Source of the DNA: Spinacia oleracea
Lineage: Eukaryota; Streptophyta; Magnoliopsida; Caryophyllales; Amaranthaceae
Assembly: GCF_020520425.1 (NCBI RefSeq)
Contig: NC_079488.1
Location: forward strand, 89,943,285 to 90,007,284
Length of the DNA stretch: 64,000 nt
Reading direction: 5' to 3'
The notes under the pieces are model-generated. The model was not told the DNA's origin and ran no database searches. It saw only the letters and a program-made list of their open reading frames with translations. Within the stretch, counting starts at the first letter, position 1. Each line of letters opens with the position of its first letter. The translations under genes were made by a program, and so were the position numbers. Positions 46,337-58,371 of the stretch are shown here, one piece after another.

Positions 46337-47414
46337 GTGGCGGACCCAGGATTTTGGGCCAGGGGTGGCACAAAAGTAGACAAGTGCTTTGTAGTTATAG
46401 AATATATACTCCGTACAAAAATAAATTGTTGTTGTAGGTTTTGGAATAGAGTAGAGTTACGAAAAAAAGGGTAACTTGTAGCTACAAGTCGAAGATATTT
46501 TTCAAGATGTTAATTTTGCATCAATATATAGATGGTAGATTGCGCAAAGTTCAAATTGATTGAGAATTTTTTTTATAAGTATCTCACTATAAGTTAAAAA
46601 AAAAAAATTATAAGAATCAAAACGACGTATTTTAGGGGATACTATTATCATAGAATAGTAATTGATTGATTCTATTATCATAGAATAGTAACTGAATATG
46701 AAGATGAGAAAAAAAAAATGCTTTAACTTGTGTAGAAATTTAAGAAGAATTGTTTTTTTTTTTTTGGAAATACAAACAATGAATTTATTAGGAAAAACAA
46801 TTAAAGTTTCCATCCAAAAGAAAATTAAAAAAACAAAGAGGCAGACAAATAATATGTGCGTGCAAATGGAGGAGAAACAAAAATGAGCCTTTAAGGGATT
46901 CGATTTGGTTTTTATAAATATCTCACTATAAGTTACAAAAATATAAGAATCAAAACGACATTCTTGAATCTTATTATCATAGAATAGTAATTGATTGGTT
47001 TTATTTTGTTCTGGTCGGAGTGAAACATTGTTTTTAAGTGTAGTACAACTGAATATAAAGGTAAGAAAAAATGCTTTAATTTGTGCAGAAATTTAATAAG
47101 ATTAAAAAAAACATTGAAAATGCAAACAATGAATTTATTAGAAAAAGCGTTTAAAAGAATTCCATAAAAAAACGATTAAAAGAGGAAAAAAAAGAGAGAG
47201 AAACCACCTTAAAGGGATTCGAACCTAGGTTCCTCAACCAAGTCACTCTTATATTAAACACTTTGCTGACCACTACAACAAGACCCATTTATGTGTCTTT
47301 TGCGTGAAGTTATTGTACATATACTTTAGTTTTTATTGCGTTTAATAAATTTCAGTTTTTTTTCGGGGATGGCACGTTCCCCCCCCACCCCCCAGCCCCA
47401 ACGTGGGTCCGCCA
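46337..47414. mobile_element. hAT-like non-autonomous element, degenerate
   Basis: The left end (GTGGCGGACCCAGGATTTTG) and right end (inverse of TGGCGGACCCACG) match the termini of the two better kept elements at 51968 and 57258. The flanks tggtgata and ttgcgata match at 6 of 8 positions. No transposase frame. Confidence 0.6.
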
Positions 47415-47619
47415 TTGCGATATGATATGCATCAATATCCAATCAATCAAGACTTCCTTGTTTAGGAATCGGAGTATTCCAACACCTTCGACATCAACGT
47501 TAATGGGTCTTTATAATATAGACATATCATTCAGTTGCTACGAATTCTTGATCCATGCAAAAGGCTCACCGGCTCACCAACATGACCTAAGTTAACCTGC
47601 AATTTGGGTTCACCAAGCC

Positions 47620-48690
47620 ATATTGTATTCAATCTCGATGCCCACATCATAAACCATGCATGTTGAAGTTGTCAAAACCTAGCTTAGGTAGCACATGTGA
47701 TGCTTATTCTCGTAATCCTTTCTTTGAGTGCTCTCACTCAAGATCGAATTCCTCACAACATCACTCTTTAGCTTCTCCTTCCCCGAAGAGTTCGCTAATG
47801 GCGGCCATCATTGTTCCCATGTAGGCAATGAAGACACCAATATTAATGTCTAACCTTATCATCAAATTTAATATCCACCGAAAATAATTGACTCAGTAAC
47901 AAATACAATTGAACATATTTACGTGTCCCGCGGTGGAGCAATCATCACCCATTCTCAAATCAAACAACTTGCACATCAAGATAACTTTGTTCACCGTTGA
48001 GGGCTTTTCGTACATGCTTGATAGGTTTTATCAAACCCGTCGTTGCCTCCTAATTCTTGACGTTGTAGGCAACATTTTTAGACAACATCAATTTCAACGC
48101 TCCTAGTACTATCCTATCCAAGAACTTTCATTATCCCTTCGACATGCTTGCCGGTTTCTCTTCCGCTAGACGTTAATAACAATCATTGGGATACAAATAT
48201 TCCTCTATTTGCATTTTCCAAAAGCCAAAATTTTTCTCGTCAAAACTCTCTATCCTTAATCTATCTTCCATTGTTAATTCCAAACAAATACTCAAACGCT
48301 TTTAAGTTTCAATAACACATAATTAAAATCCTAAGCAAATAACTCACAATTTTTAATATTTTTAACACCAAAAAATGTAAACTTTAACACCAAAGATTCA
48401 AGATTTGGACTTTCAACCACAACAACATGTTTTACCATCAAATCTAATTTAAATTCTCCCAAGGAATAAAACCAAGGCTCTTGATACAAGTTGTTGTGAA
48501 TTAGAAGTGTTCAAACTAGCTAACTTGTAAAAACCGATAACAATATTGAAGAACTAAGCAAGTAAACAAAGACAAGAAAGTTTATTGTGAAAGCCCCAAT
48601 TAATCCACTAGAAATAATAAAGAAGATTTACAAAGAGATTATTAAGCTAAACAAGCTTTAAGTGAAAATTAAAACAATAAATAAATGTAA
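47620..48690 (-). pseudogene. Ty1/copia gag relic with primer site and LTR remnant
   Basis: Read on the minus strand, 48270-47700 gives Copia-type Gag text with several stops: MEDRLRIESF, FGFWKMQIEEYLYP, VLGALKLMLSKNVAYNV and GLIKPIKHVRKALNGEQSY. Just upstream on that strand, CTTGTATCAAGAGCC (48490-48476) resembles the initiator-Met tRNA primer site TGGTATCAGAGCC. The sequence 48492-48690, ending CACAACA on the minus strand, is then probably the LTR end. Its outer boundary is not clear and may overlap the 3' UTR of the receptor kinase gene. Confidence 0.65.
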
Positions 48691-48695
48691 TGAAG

Positions 48696-51173
48696 CTACA
48701 GTTGGGATATAGCATTCATATTAGTGGTTGTATTCTGAGTAGCTGATGCATAACTAGTAGTTTGTGTTGCGTATTGAGTAGATGAGAATTCGCTGAAAAA
48801 CATAGGACTATCAGTATTACCCCCAAACATTTGGATAGATCTGGGGATTGTAGGCATATCAAAATCTAAAAGTCCTTCAAGAACTTGCACAACCTGCCCC
48901 ATTGATGGTCTCTGACTTTCTTCATCTTGGATACACCAGCATGCAAGTTTGCAAATTCTCATCACTTCTTCTTTTTCAGCTTCTCCTTCTAACCGAGGGT
49001 CTAGAATGCTTAAAACATCTTCTCCCTCAGTTATTTTGGTTAAAGCCCAAGTTGGGAAGAAGTCCAACCTCGCTTCGTTTGTTATATGAATGTTTCTTCT
49101 TCCTGAAACAATCTCAAACAGCATCATCCCATAGCTATAAACATCGGCTTTTGCTGTTATTGCGTCTCCTGATATCCATTCTGGTGCTAAATAACCCCTT
49201 GTACCTCTGATTGTTGTTAAAACACGACTGAATTCCCTTCCTACAAGCTTTGCTAACCCAAAATCTGCAACTTTTGGACAAAACTCAGCATCCAAAAGTA
49301 TATTTTCTGGCTTAATATCACAATGTATGATACAATCCCTGCATTTTTCATGTAGATAAGCTAATCCCCTTGCTGTTCCTGTTGCTATTTGATGCCTCAC
49401 AATCCAGCTTAAAATCTGTGTGTTTTCTCTTTTGAATAGATGAGTGTTTAGTGATCCATTTGGCATATATTCATAAACCAACAACCTCTCAGACCCTTCT
49501 GAACAAAACCCACGAAGACGAACAAGATTAACGTGCTGAATCATCCCAATTGTACTTACCTCTGCTCTGAATTGCTTCTCCCCTTGAGCGTGCTTCATTC
49601 TTTCCAGTTTCTTTGCAGCTATAACCGTTGAGTCTGGTAAAATTCCTTTGAAAACAGATCCAAAACCCCCTCCTCCAAGTTTCTGAGAGAAGTTTTTCGT
49701 GGCAGATTGCAGATCTCTATACGCAAATCGTGCCAATGAGTGCTGCATATTTTTTGCAGCTTTGAGAAACCGCCTTTTCTGTCTGTAATAAATAACAAAA
49801 ACAAGCCCAAAAACAGCTACTACTAACCCCATGCCTAAACCTACTGTAACACCAATGACTAATTTTACATTTCCACTACTTGTTTGGACATCTACATCTG
49901 ATGCTGCAAGCCTAATATGAAGAGTTTTGCCACTATCGTCAGCTAGCTGTCTCATGTTCAAGAGGTCAACAAACCAAACAAAACAACCATTATCATCGAA
50001 AGCATATGCAGTGCAAGAGCAATTCCTTAAACATGCAGATTCACATTCTCCTACAGTAGTTGAAGTAGAGACAAAATGTGGATGTTCTGGTAATACTTTA
50101 CTAGGACTTACTGAGAACTTATCTCCGTTTTTTCCGCCCTCACATATCAACTTGTTCTTCCTAGTACACCCACCAGAGTAATCATTCAAATTCCACTCCA
50201 TTACTGAGTTTGGTACAAAACCTTGCAAACAATGACAATATGGAAGAGATGATTGATTACAAGTAGCAAAAGTACCACAATATGAATAAACTTCACACTG
50301 CTGTCCAGGCTGTGACCAAAATAAAACCCATTGTTTGGAACTTTCCAACCACGTTAGCTGCTTAAGCTGTCCTGAAACATCCATGACTAACCTTGTTACA
50401 ATTGAAGGGTTATGAACAGAATAAGTGATATAACTCTCATTCTCATTATCAACATAACTAAAGCTATAAAGCTGAGTTTTCAGAAACCTTAGCTCTGGTA
50501 TTAGGCTAAATATCTGTTGATCAGGAACCCATAGGCCACTACTCCAATATTGCTCGGTTTTGTTCCACAACATAATGAACTGACTAGCATTAAGATCACG
50601 CTCTATATTAAAAAGACCTGTTCCAGGATCTTGTAAATTCTTCCAAGAAGTAAGAATTTGGGTTGAATTTGTGACTTTGCTAAATCCTAATTTACCATCA
50701 GGCATAAGTGTATCGGTTGGATGCTCAAAACTCTGCCAAAGGGGAGAACTTGAACTAGACTTTTCCCTCAAAACAAGATTCCCATCATTTAGGAGGACAA
50801 CTTCAACAGGTTCAGACCTATTGTAGTTCAAGTTTGTGGACCAAATTGGTGTTTTAGACACATTTGTAACAAGAACTAAATTACCATCACTCGATATTCT
50901 TAGCTTCGATACATACTTGTCAGAAACAGGCTTATCTCTATTAGCTATCCAAATTACAGCATTTCCAGGAATTTTCTTATACCATATGGCTATGTAGTAG
51001 TTGCTAGTGTTACCTGGTTTGTAGAAGCCTAGCTCAAACAGCCCTGTCGCAGAAACTATTGTTTGGTCTCCAGTGAGATATTCATTTGCAGCTACACTGT
51101 CAGCTCCAAAACATGAAGGAATTTGGAAACACAAAACAGAACACAAAACTGGCAATATGTTTTTGACATTCAT
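48696..51173 (-). CDS. G-type lectin S-receptor-like serine/threonine-protein kinase
   Basis: A single-exon frame of 825 aa, full length for the family and like Arabidopsis At2g19130. A signal peptide is at 1-23 and the B-lectin domain at about 30-150. An S-locus glycoprotein/EGF-like part contains the cysteines around 293-315, and a PAN domain lies at about 344-420 (CESACLRNCSCTAYAF). The membrane segment is at 437-462. The kinase domain has the P-loop LGGGGFGSV at 499-507, the Lys of AAKKL at 521, HCDIKPENILL at 617-627, DFG at 637-639 and APE at 663-665. HCD in place of HRD makes it a non-RD kinase, a class often linked to immune receptors. The extracellular part has many NxS/T sites. The Ser/Thr/Gln-rich tail may be a phosphorylation region. 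Its ligand is unknown. No break was seen, so it may be a working plasma-membrane receptor. Confidence 0.95.
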   Translation of the reverse strand: MNVKNILPVLCSVLCFQIPSCFGADSVAANEYLTGDQTIVSATGLFELGFYKPGNTSNYYIAIWYKKIPGNAVIWIANRDKPVSDKYVSKLRISSDGNLVLVTNVSKTPIWSTNLNYNRSEPVEVVLLNDGNLVLREKSSSSSPLWQSFEHPTDTLMPDGKLGFSKVTNSTQILTSWKNLQDPGTGLFNIERDLNASQFIMLWNKTEQYWSSGLWVPDQQIFSLIPELRFLKTQLYSFSYVDNENESYITYSVHNPSIVTRLVMDVSGQLKQLTWLESSKQWVLFWSQPGQQCEVYSYCGTFATCNQSSLPYCHCLQGFVPNSVMEWNLNDYSGGCTRKNKLICEGGKNGDKFSVSPSKVLPEHPHFVSTSTTVGECESACLRNCSCTAYAFDDNGCFVWFVDLLNMRQLADDSGKTLHIRLAASDVDVQTSSGNVKLVIGVTVGLGMGLVVAVFGLVFVIYYRQKRRFLKAAKNMQHSLARFAYRDLQSATKNFSQKLGGGGFGSVFKGILPDSTVIAAKKLERMKHAQGEKQFRAEVSTIGMIQHVNLVRLRGFCSEGSERLLVYEYMPNGSLNTHLFKRENTQILSWIVRHQIATGTARGLAYLHEKCRDCIIHCDIKPENILLDAEFCPKVADFGLAKLVGREFSRVLTTIRGTRGYLAPEWISGDAITAKADVYSYGMMLFEIVSGRRNIHITNEARLDFFPTWALTKITEGEDVLSILDPRLEGEAEKEEVMRICKLACWCIQDEESQRPSMGQVVQVLEGLLDFDMPTIPRSIQMFGGNTDSPMFFSEFSSTQYATQTTSYASATQNTTTNMNAISQL

Positions 51174-51967
51174 GGCTATAAATGAGTGATGTTTATTTGG
51201 AGAGCTACTTTGTTAAAACTGCAAACTTCAATCACCAACTTAAATATAAGAAAGTAGCAAAAGCATGCTCAAGGGATCTTATATTATCTATGATATGAAT
51301 ATGACCTGAAAAGAGGTCCTGATGTTATATTGTCTAATAATGTACCTAATCTAACACTGATTTTGATTAGCCGACTTTTTCGACCACGTTAAGCTGTGAT
51401 TTTTGCCTTGTCAAGTGTATTAACATATTTTATTAGTAACTTTTGACTTGGTTTACACAAATATTACCTAATCTTCCATAGATTGGATGCTAGTTTGACT
51501 ACATGAAGATCTTGGTTGTACAAAAGTAGACCCCCGGGTAAACTAATTTTATCATATTTTAACATTTTTAAGAGAAAATGCCGCATGCATGTTCAGATGT
51601 GCTCAAGGAAACATTTAGCAAATTTGTCAACATTAAGTATTTACAGTCTCTAGACTCTAGGTGTTCTTAGTCCCTTTCCTGCTTACCTGATTATTATTGA
51701 CTAAACTTAATTTTAGAGGTTATAAATTTTTATTACTGATTCAAGTTACTTTAATGATTCAGCAGTATACCTGTGTGTTTATTTTGGAATGCAAACTAGT
51801 GTATTTTGCTACATACTGTACATGTTTTTACCAATGAAAATAGATTTATTTTAATTAAAACTGTGTAGAAGTTGATTTTGTTGGAAATGATACGTTGTAA
51901 CCATGAAATTAACGATAATAATAAGGAAGAAACACAATACTCAGTAATTGATCTCAAAAGCTGTGAC
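51174..51967. other. Upstream region of the receptor kinase
   Basis: AT-rich sequence with no supported gene; it should hold the kinase promoter. I could not choose a TATA box with confidence. Confidence 0.35.
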
Positions 51968-52610
51968 CAGTGGCGGATCCAGTATTTTACGGATGGTGTG
52001 TCACCATTGTCCACAAATTTATTACAGAGTACTAATTATTAACTAGTGCGTGAATAAAAAATCAAAAAATTATCCAAAAATTGACAAATATTCAAATTAC
52101 AACCATAGTTATTCAAAATTTCCCAATTGCTCTATAGTTTTGAAAATATAAATAAGAAACTTAAGTCCTCCAACTATTCTCAAGATAAATATACAAATTA
52201 ACATGTATAGAGTAGCTTTTTTTTCTTTTTGATAATATAAACGGAGTAGTTAACAATAAAACCATAAGATAATAACTGGAATTTTATAAAAATTAAAAAG
52301 TTAACTACTATGACAATAAAGTAAACTAATAAAGTAACAAAAGGGGAAGATAATTGGAGATTACAATATGGTGCAAAGAAAAGAAAAAAACGAAGCAAAA
52401 TGGTAAGAAAGCATGTTCGAACCCGCAACTAGCTGTTCAAATAAATCACTCTTAGAGAAAATCTAAAACAACTGAAACACTCACCTATTTGTGTTACTCT
52501 TATTCACGGATATGTATTTATTTACTCTGCAAGGTTAACTTAAAAAAACAATTTTTTTTTTTAATGGTGGGTCACGTGACCCACCATGACACAATGTAGT
52601 TCCGCCACTG
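51968..52610. mobile_element. hAT-type non-autonomous element
   Basis: Inverted ends CAGTGGCGGATCC and the inverse of CAGTGGCGGAACT, with perfect 8-bp flanks GCTGTGAC (51960-51967 and 52611-52618). The 8-bp duplication is that of the hAT superfamily. The 643-bp element has no transposase. Confidence 0.92.
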
Positions 52611-52649
52611 GCTGTGACGGGTTTTACGCCTGCCTTAGAAGCTATTTCG

Positions 52650-52771
52650 CCAAGAAACAATAGCCGGTCCAATAGCTGCTTCAGCGGCTGCAATGGCTAT
52701 AACAAAAATGGAGAAAATGTTTCCCTTTAATTGGCGACTATCAAAAAAATCAGAAAATGTTACAAAGTTTA
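52650..52771 (-). pseudogene. ndhE: Plastid ndhE fragment in nuclear DNA (NUPT)
   Basis: On the minus strand this short stretch reads as the C-terminal half of plastid NdhE (NDH-complex subunit 4L): [15 protein letters not shown], then [17 protein letters not shown]. It differs from the remembered plastid form at a few residues (G to N and D/N-type changes) and is cut at both ends: the text before NFVTF and after AIVS does not match. It has no start and no expression is expected. It lies about 30 bp beyond the right duplication of the hAT element. Confidence 0.8.
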
Positions 52772-53150
52772 CCACCGGTACAAGGTTCTCAGTGACGATT
52801 GCTCCCCAAGGGTAGCACAACTACCTTCCAACTTTGTACCCCGATTGGAAGGCTGAAATTACTTGTTTAGAGTTTTTTTTTCTATGTGTCTCTAGGTTAT
52901 TTTCTTGGAATAAATAAAAGAGTATTTATAGGGAATCTGGTATAAACCGCAACTCCCAATCAATACTCCAAAATCAGTACCCAAGACAAACATCGAAACG
53001 GGCCCACACACATTATCATGTTAAAGGGGTCCGTATTAATTGCATTACAAATACCAACAGATTTTGCACATTAAAAAAATTTATTAAAATATATTTTATA
53101 CAAATGATGATTATCGTGGTATTCTCGTAGAAGTAAGATAATAAAAAGAT

Positions 53151-54436
53151 CGGATTTTTCATGAAATACCCTTGAGGTTTGCCTTAATGCACCAAATACC
53201 CCTAAACTTTCCAGAATGCACCAAATAACCCCGGAGGTTTAGTATAAATACACAAAATGACCAAAATGCCTATTTTCCGTTAACTCCGTTAACTTATCCG
53301 TTAACTTTAACTTTTATTTTATTTTATTTTTATTTTTTCTCTTTCCTTTTTTATTTCTTAATTTTTTTCATTTGTTTTTTTCTCTCTCTCCCCTTCCTTC
53401 TTCCCTGTCCTCCATGGAAGCACCATGGAAGCCCATATCACCACCATGTTCCAATGGGATTTCTCAATTGAGAACGAAAATCATCAAATTTGCATCTTAA
53501 TCTAATTGTTTGTTGGGAAAAGAGAGAAAATCTTTGTTGTTGTTTGATGGGTATGAAGATGGTGATTAAATTCCTGTGAAGTTGTGGAGGTGGAAGCAAC
53601 TGGCTTCCATGGCAGGAAGAAGGAAGGGCCCTTCTCTTCCTCACCACCACCACTAAACACCGTCCCGCTAACCCCTTCTCTTCCTCACCACCACCCCACA
53701 CCGCCACCGACACCAGCCCTGCTCTTCCTCACCACCACCACACACCGCCCCGCTAGCTAACCCCTTATCTTCCTCACCACCACCCCACACCGCCACCGAC
53801 ACCAACGCCTTCTCTTCCTCACCACCGACACCATCCCGTCTCTTCCTCACCAACACCACACACCGCAACCAACACCACACACCGCCACCAACACCAGCGT
53901 GCTCCAGCGGACCAAAGGCATGCCCATATCGTCGCGAGAAACAAAGCAGCAGATCTGAGCCTCGGTTTTGGTCTTGTTCAATCGATTTGGGTGTGTGAGA
54001 GAAGGGAGAAAATGGGGTTTTGAGTGATGGGTTTGAAGAAGGGATTGGAGAGAAAGAAGGTGGTGAAGACAGAGAAAATCGAGAGAAGAGCAGCAATGGA
54101 GAATCCAAAAAAAATTGGGGGTAATTGATTTTTGATTTTTGATTTTTTTAGATAATAGTTAATTAATTTGTTAAGAGTTTAATTAATTTAATTAAGGTTT
54201 ATTAATGTAATTAAGGGTTAATTTATGTAATTAAGGGTTAATGTTAGGATAAATACATAAAACGATTTATTAAGGGCAAAAAGGTAAACATACGCTAACA
54301 GGGACTTAACGTTCGTTAGCCTTTTGGGCATTTTGTGTATTTATACTAAACCTCGGGGGTATTTGGTGCATTCTGGAAAGTTTAGGGGTATTTTGTGCAT
54401 TAAGGCAAACCTCAGGGGCATTTCATGAAAAATCCG
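53151..54436. mobile_element. Mutator-like element with a perfect 9-bp duplication
   Basis: Inverted ends of at least 115 bp (CGGATTTTTCATGAAATACC and its inverse) are flanked by TAAAAAGAT on both sides (53142-53150 and 54437-54445). The inside (53400-54120) is CT-rich on one strand, with repeats of cctcaccaccacc. The minus-strand frames over it are Gly/Arg/Val-rich or Ser/Pro-rich and show no domain. It may have captured host sequence, but I cannot name it. Confidence 0.9.
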
Positions 54437-54445
54437 TAAAAAGAT

Positions 54446-54582
54446 CTGATTTTTCATGAAATACCCCCGAGTTTTAGCATAAGTCACCAAAACGCCCATC
54501 AAGTTTCAGAAATACATAAAATGCCCCTCACAAATAACTTAATACCCAAGATACCCTTACTAATGACGCGTCGTTAGTCCTC
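54446..54582. repeat. Second, truncated Mutator-like end
   Basis: Starting 9 bp after the preceding element, TGATTTTTCATGAAATACCC is a diverged copy of the same terminus. It runs to about 54582, where Copia-like sequence begins. No partner end was found in the window. Confidence 0.65.
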
Positions 54583-55370
54583 TGTTGCCTAAGTTTCAAT
54601 TTCACCAAATAGATACTTAGTTTTACAAGTGTCAATATCTTGTGAACTTGAATTGATTCCCAGTGCATTCTAATATGTCACCAAACCATGTTAAGTGGAA
54701 TTATCCTTGAACCTTAAATGGGGATCGTAGTAACACATTAGTGCACTAAACTTTTCTTTAAACAAGAAGTGTCCTCGCGAACTTTAATAGTCAGTGTCCC
54801 TCAAATTCCTGGTTTTTTCATGAATGCTCTAGAATTCCTAAGCCAAGGGACCTCATAAGGGGTTGGGCGTAGCCCCCACAATCATGTAGGTAAGTTCACA
54901 GGTTTGTACTGTCATAAACCACCTCAATGATAGTAAAAATAAATAGTACATCACTTAATTAATAAGAATGTAGTACAATATACGAGTTCTTTTATGACTT
55001 TGTTTGACACATTAACTTAGGTTTCCCTAAGATGGGTACCCATCACAATTCACTCCTCAATGGGCTTTAAACTCATTCCTTCTGCTGACTCATGCACCAT
55101 TTTCTTACAAAAGCCTTTGGTGAGATGATCTTCATATCCCTCTCTGATTTTACATACTCAAGTGATATCACATTATTTCTGATCAGATATTTAACAATAG
55201 CATGTCTCACGCGAATGTGCCTCTTTTTTTCCATTATATGATTGATTATTAGCTACCCCAATTGCAACTTGTGACTCACAGTGCATGGAAACTGATGGAG
55301 TTGGCTTCCCTCAAAATGGAGTATCAGCTAGCAGACTCCTTAGCCATTCGGCTTCCTGACCTGCCAATTT
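54583..55370 (-). pseudogene. Ty1/copia 3' fragment: RNase H end and LTR
   Basis: On the minus strand 55370-55070 reads as the Copia RNase H region: LRSLLADTPFWGKPTPSVSM, CESQVAIGVANNQSYNGKKR, HIRVRHAIVKYLI and NNVISLEYVKSE. Then TTGAGGAGTGAAT acts as a polypurine-type stretch, and TGTGATGGGTACCC at 55047 starts a likely 3' LTR. The LTR may end near 54583. The rest of the element is missing on the right side. Confidence 0.7.
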
Positions 55371-57257
55371 TAAAGGTTCCTCAAAGTTGGATCTTGGCAT
55401 CCATTTGGGGAGATTGTACTTGGATTACTTGAAATTGGATTTTGAATCGATGTCCGGAATTGTAACGAACTCGAAAATTGGAATTTTGTAAGATTGAATT
55501 TAATTTTGGAATTTGGAAGTTGGATTTTGAATTTGAATTGGAAAAGGAATAAGTTCATTGTCATCGCAATTGTGATTCCTCTCGAAGTTGCTCCAACCAT
55601 AGATAGACTGGTGATGTCGTCATTGATCGACTCTGAGGGGAGACACAAATTAAGTATCTACAGAATTCCCCCACTTTGAGTAACCTTTTAGTTAGAAAAG
55701 CATTGTAAAAATTTCAAATGGGAGAGAGAATGGTCAAAATGCTCTGCAATTAAGACTACCCTTTGTACGTCGATACCTGCATATAACCAACGTAAGAAAG
55801 AACAGTTGAGTCTACCTCTGGTCCGACTTGATGACTCTGATTCTTGATCTTGTATGGCTTATCTTCTCTGGAACTATCTTGGAACGGAGCTTGACATCGA
55901 AAATTTTTAATACTTTTTTTGAATTATACCCTGGGTTAAGTCCGTCGGGTGCTTGAATTTTGTTTGGGGTTTTGCTCGGGATTTTGAATAAGAAAGGAAA
56001 AAGGGATTAAGTAAAAATAAACAAACATGAACTACATGAATTTGAGTAATTATAAAAGTTGAAGGTAAAATTAAGTGGGGTCAAATATAGGCCAGGTTAA
56101 AACCACGTCGGTTCAATACTATAGGCCGTTTAGATAATAGTCCAGGGTAAACCAGATCGGGCCAAATCAGATAGTTTCCTGGTCAAATCGGTGTTGGATG
56201 GAGTTTAGGTTGGGCAAATCAGTGTCGGTTAGGTAACAGTTCTGGTCAAACCAAATCGGGTCAAATCAACGCCCAATGGATGTCAGGTCGGATCAAATAC
56301 ATGACAGGTGGAGTTGAGTCGAATCCAACCGGTGGTAGATGGAGTTCGGGCCAGATCAAAATGGTGACGGGTAGTTCAAATCGGGTGAAACGGGTGTCGA
56401 GTAGAGTTCAAGTTAGTTACAGATCAGGTTGGGTCATTAATTTTTCTAGTCAAAGGACTTCGTTTACAATTAGAAACATGTGATTTTTCTGATTGGGTTA
56501 GCTTCATAATCTTCTTGTTTATTAAGAGTTACCTCTTATATTTTCTCTCTTCTTAAGAGGGAGCTATTAGTTGCGTATATACTACTTCCATTTCTAAATA
56601 TTTACATTATTTAGATCTTTGACACTATTCATACTCTCTTTGTCCCTTATACTGAGTTCGGCGAGACGACTATCTGATATGTTTTGCAAACACATATCAG
56701 TCAACAAAACGACAAAATAGGGAAAAATCAAAGTATCATTCATGTAAAACAGTACCATTCTTGTTTAAAAAGTACCATTTCTGGAGAACAAAAAAGAAAA
56801 AAAAAAGGATCATTTCTTTTATAAAAGTATCATTCAATTTCTTTTTTGTCTTTTCCATTTATTGTATTTTGCTGTGATATGCATTTGCAAGCACATATGA
56901 GATATACAAAGATACTTCCTCCTTAATACTCGCCTCGTTTCTATAAATGACATACTTTTACTAATATTATATCATTTCTTTCACTTACACATGGACCCAC
57001 ATATATTTCTACTTCTTAAAAAATATTAAAATATTCAACCCCTCCACCCCCTTCCAATTTATTTTGGGTCCCAACCATCCCCACCCCTTCAAAAAATTGA
57101 CATATTTTTCACTAACTATATTAAAAAAATTAAAAGTACCTCGATCAACTACTACCTAATTAAATAATAAATCAATTAAATTACCTTAAACCCGAAGATC
57201 CGATGGAGTATATATACTGACGATAACTTTTTTACTAATATAAACTATTGTTGGATT
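55371..57257. other. Intergenic with degenerate repeats
   Basis: 55430-55560 repeats words like ttggaattttg and ggatttt. 56040-56430 is a degenerate tandem array of words like tcgggtcaaatc and ggtcggatcaaat. 56930-57210 looks like a MITE relic (cctcgtttctataaatgac and on). No coding region is supported. Confidence 0.4.
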
Positions 57258-57806
57258 CAGTGGCGGCACCAGAAAATTTGTGTTAAGGGTTCGAAATTAA
57301 AACATGAGTCATATTTTTTGTGCAGAGCATACATTAGCAGAATTTATTGATTTTTTGGGGTGCAAGTAACTGATTTTATACGTACTATATAAGATAAATA
57401 ATTAAAGAATTTTTTATTAAAAGAAAATGAATAAAAACAAAATCTAATTTTTTCTAGAGCATTGAATAATTTACAGAATTTAAAAGATATTTAGTAGTAG
57501 GAATGTATAAAAAATTATTTATTAAAAGTTCAAAACTATAGCTATTAAGAAAGAGAGGAAAAAAAAGAGATGAAAGTCTTAGAATATCACTTGCTAAGAG
57601 TCGAACCCGCGACCACACATTACACACCAAACAAAAGACTGTTCCAGCTCCGACCAGCGTTCCAGCTCTTACTTTGTGTATTTTTTGAGCTCTAAAATGT
57701 ATATAACATTGAAGTTTGATTGTTTCAGAAACTTAAGAACTTCTTCTTTGTTTTTGCCAGTACGAGTTCAGTTGAACCCACTGAACCCGTACTGGCACCG
57801 CCACTG
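57258..57806. mobile_element. hAT-type non-autonomous element
   Basis: Inverted ends CAGTGGCGGCACC and GGTGCCGCCACTG, with perfect 8-bp flanks GTTGGATT (57250-57257 and 57807-57814). It is 549 bp and related at its ends to 51968-52610. Confidence 0.92.
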
Positions 57807-57934
57807 GTTGGATTTATATCAAAATATATTTATCATATATCAATTTTTATAATTTTTACTACTGCCTCTGTCCTAATTTACTTGCACCAGTTTGACCTTT
57901 TCACACATATAATACCTTGTTAATTGTTTGATAA

Positions 57935-58371
57935 TGTTCCGGTGTTGTAGTGAGTGAAACAATGGGCTTCGAATGAAGACCCTTTCGTGTGTGATGAAGA
58001 TCTTGCTAGCTCGAATGTGTCGTGTCCAAATCAACCTGCACAATAAACAAGTTACTAGCCTCGGGGGTGTTTCCGAGGAAAGCCCCTCCGATGCCTAAGT
58101 AAGAACAATGCTCGGATTCTAGAGAGAGAAGTTCTCTAGAAGAGTAGTCTTAAGGCGTGAAATGGACGTACCTTGGTAAGTGAGCCCTGGCGGCTTATTT
58201 ATAGTGTTTGTACAATAAATCCCCTTAGGCTATTTATTGCAAGTGGGCCTTGGGCCTTGGTTGGCGGCTGAATAGCCTTTTGGACTGTAGTGGGTTTGAT
58301 GTTGTTGTTGTGAGCCCTTGGGCTTTGGACTTAATGGCCAAATTGATATTCGATTGGGAGCCCAAACAACA
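57935..58371 (-). repeat. 3' LTR of the second element
   Basis: On the minus strand it starts TGTTGTTTGGGCTCCC at 58371 and probably ends CCGGAACA at 57935. A TATA-like CTATAAATAAG lies near 58204-58194 on that strand. The inner border is clear from the polypurine tract; the outer border is a best guess. Confidence 0.75.

Noticed and set aside
53438..54108. Gly/Arg- and Ser/Pro-rich genes on the minus strand
   Set aside because: They come from a simple, strand-skewed repeat of cctcaccaccacc inside a Mutator-like element.
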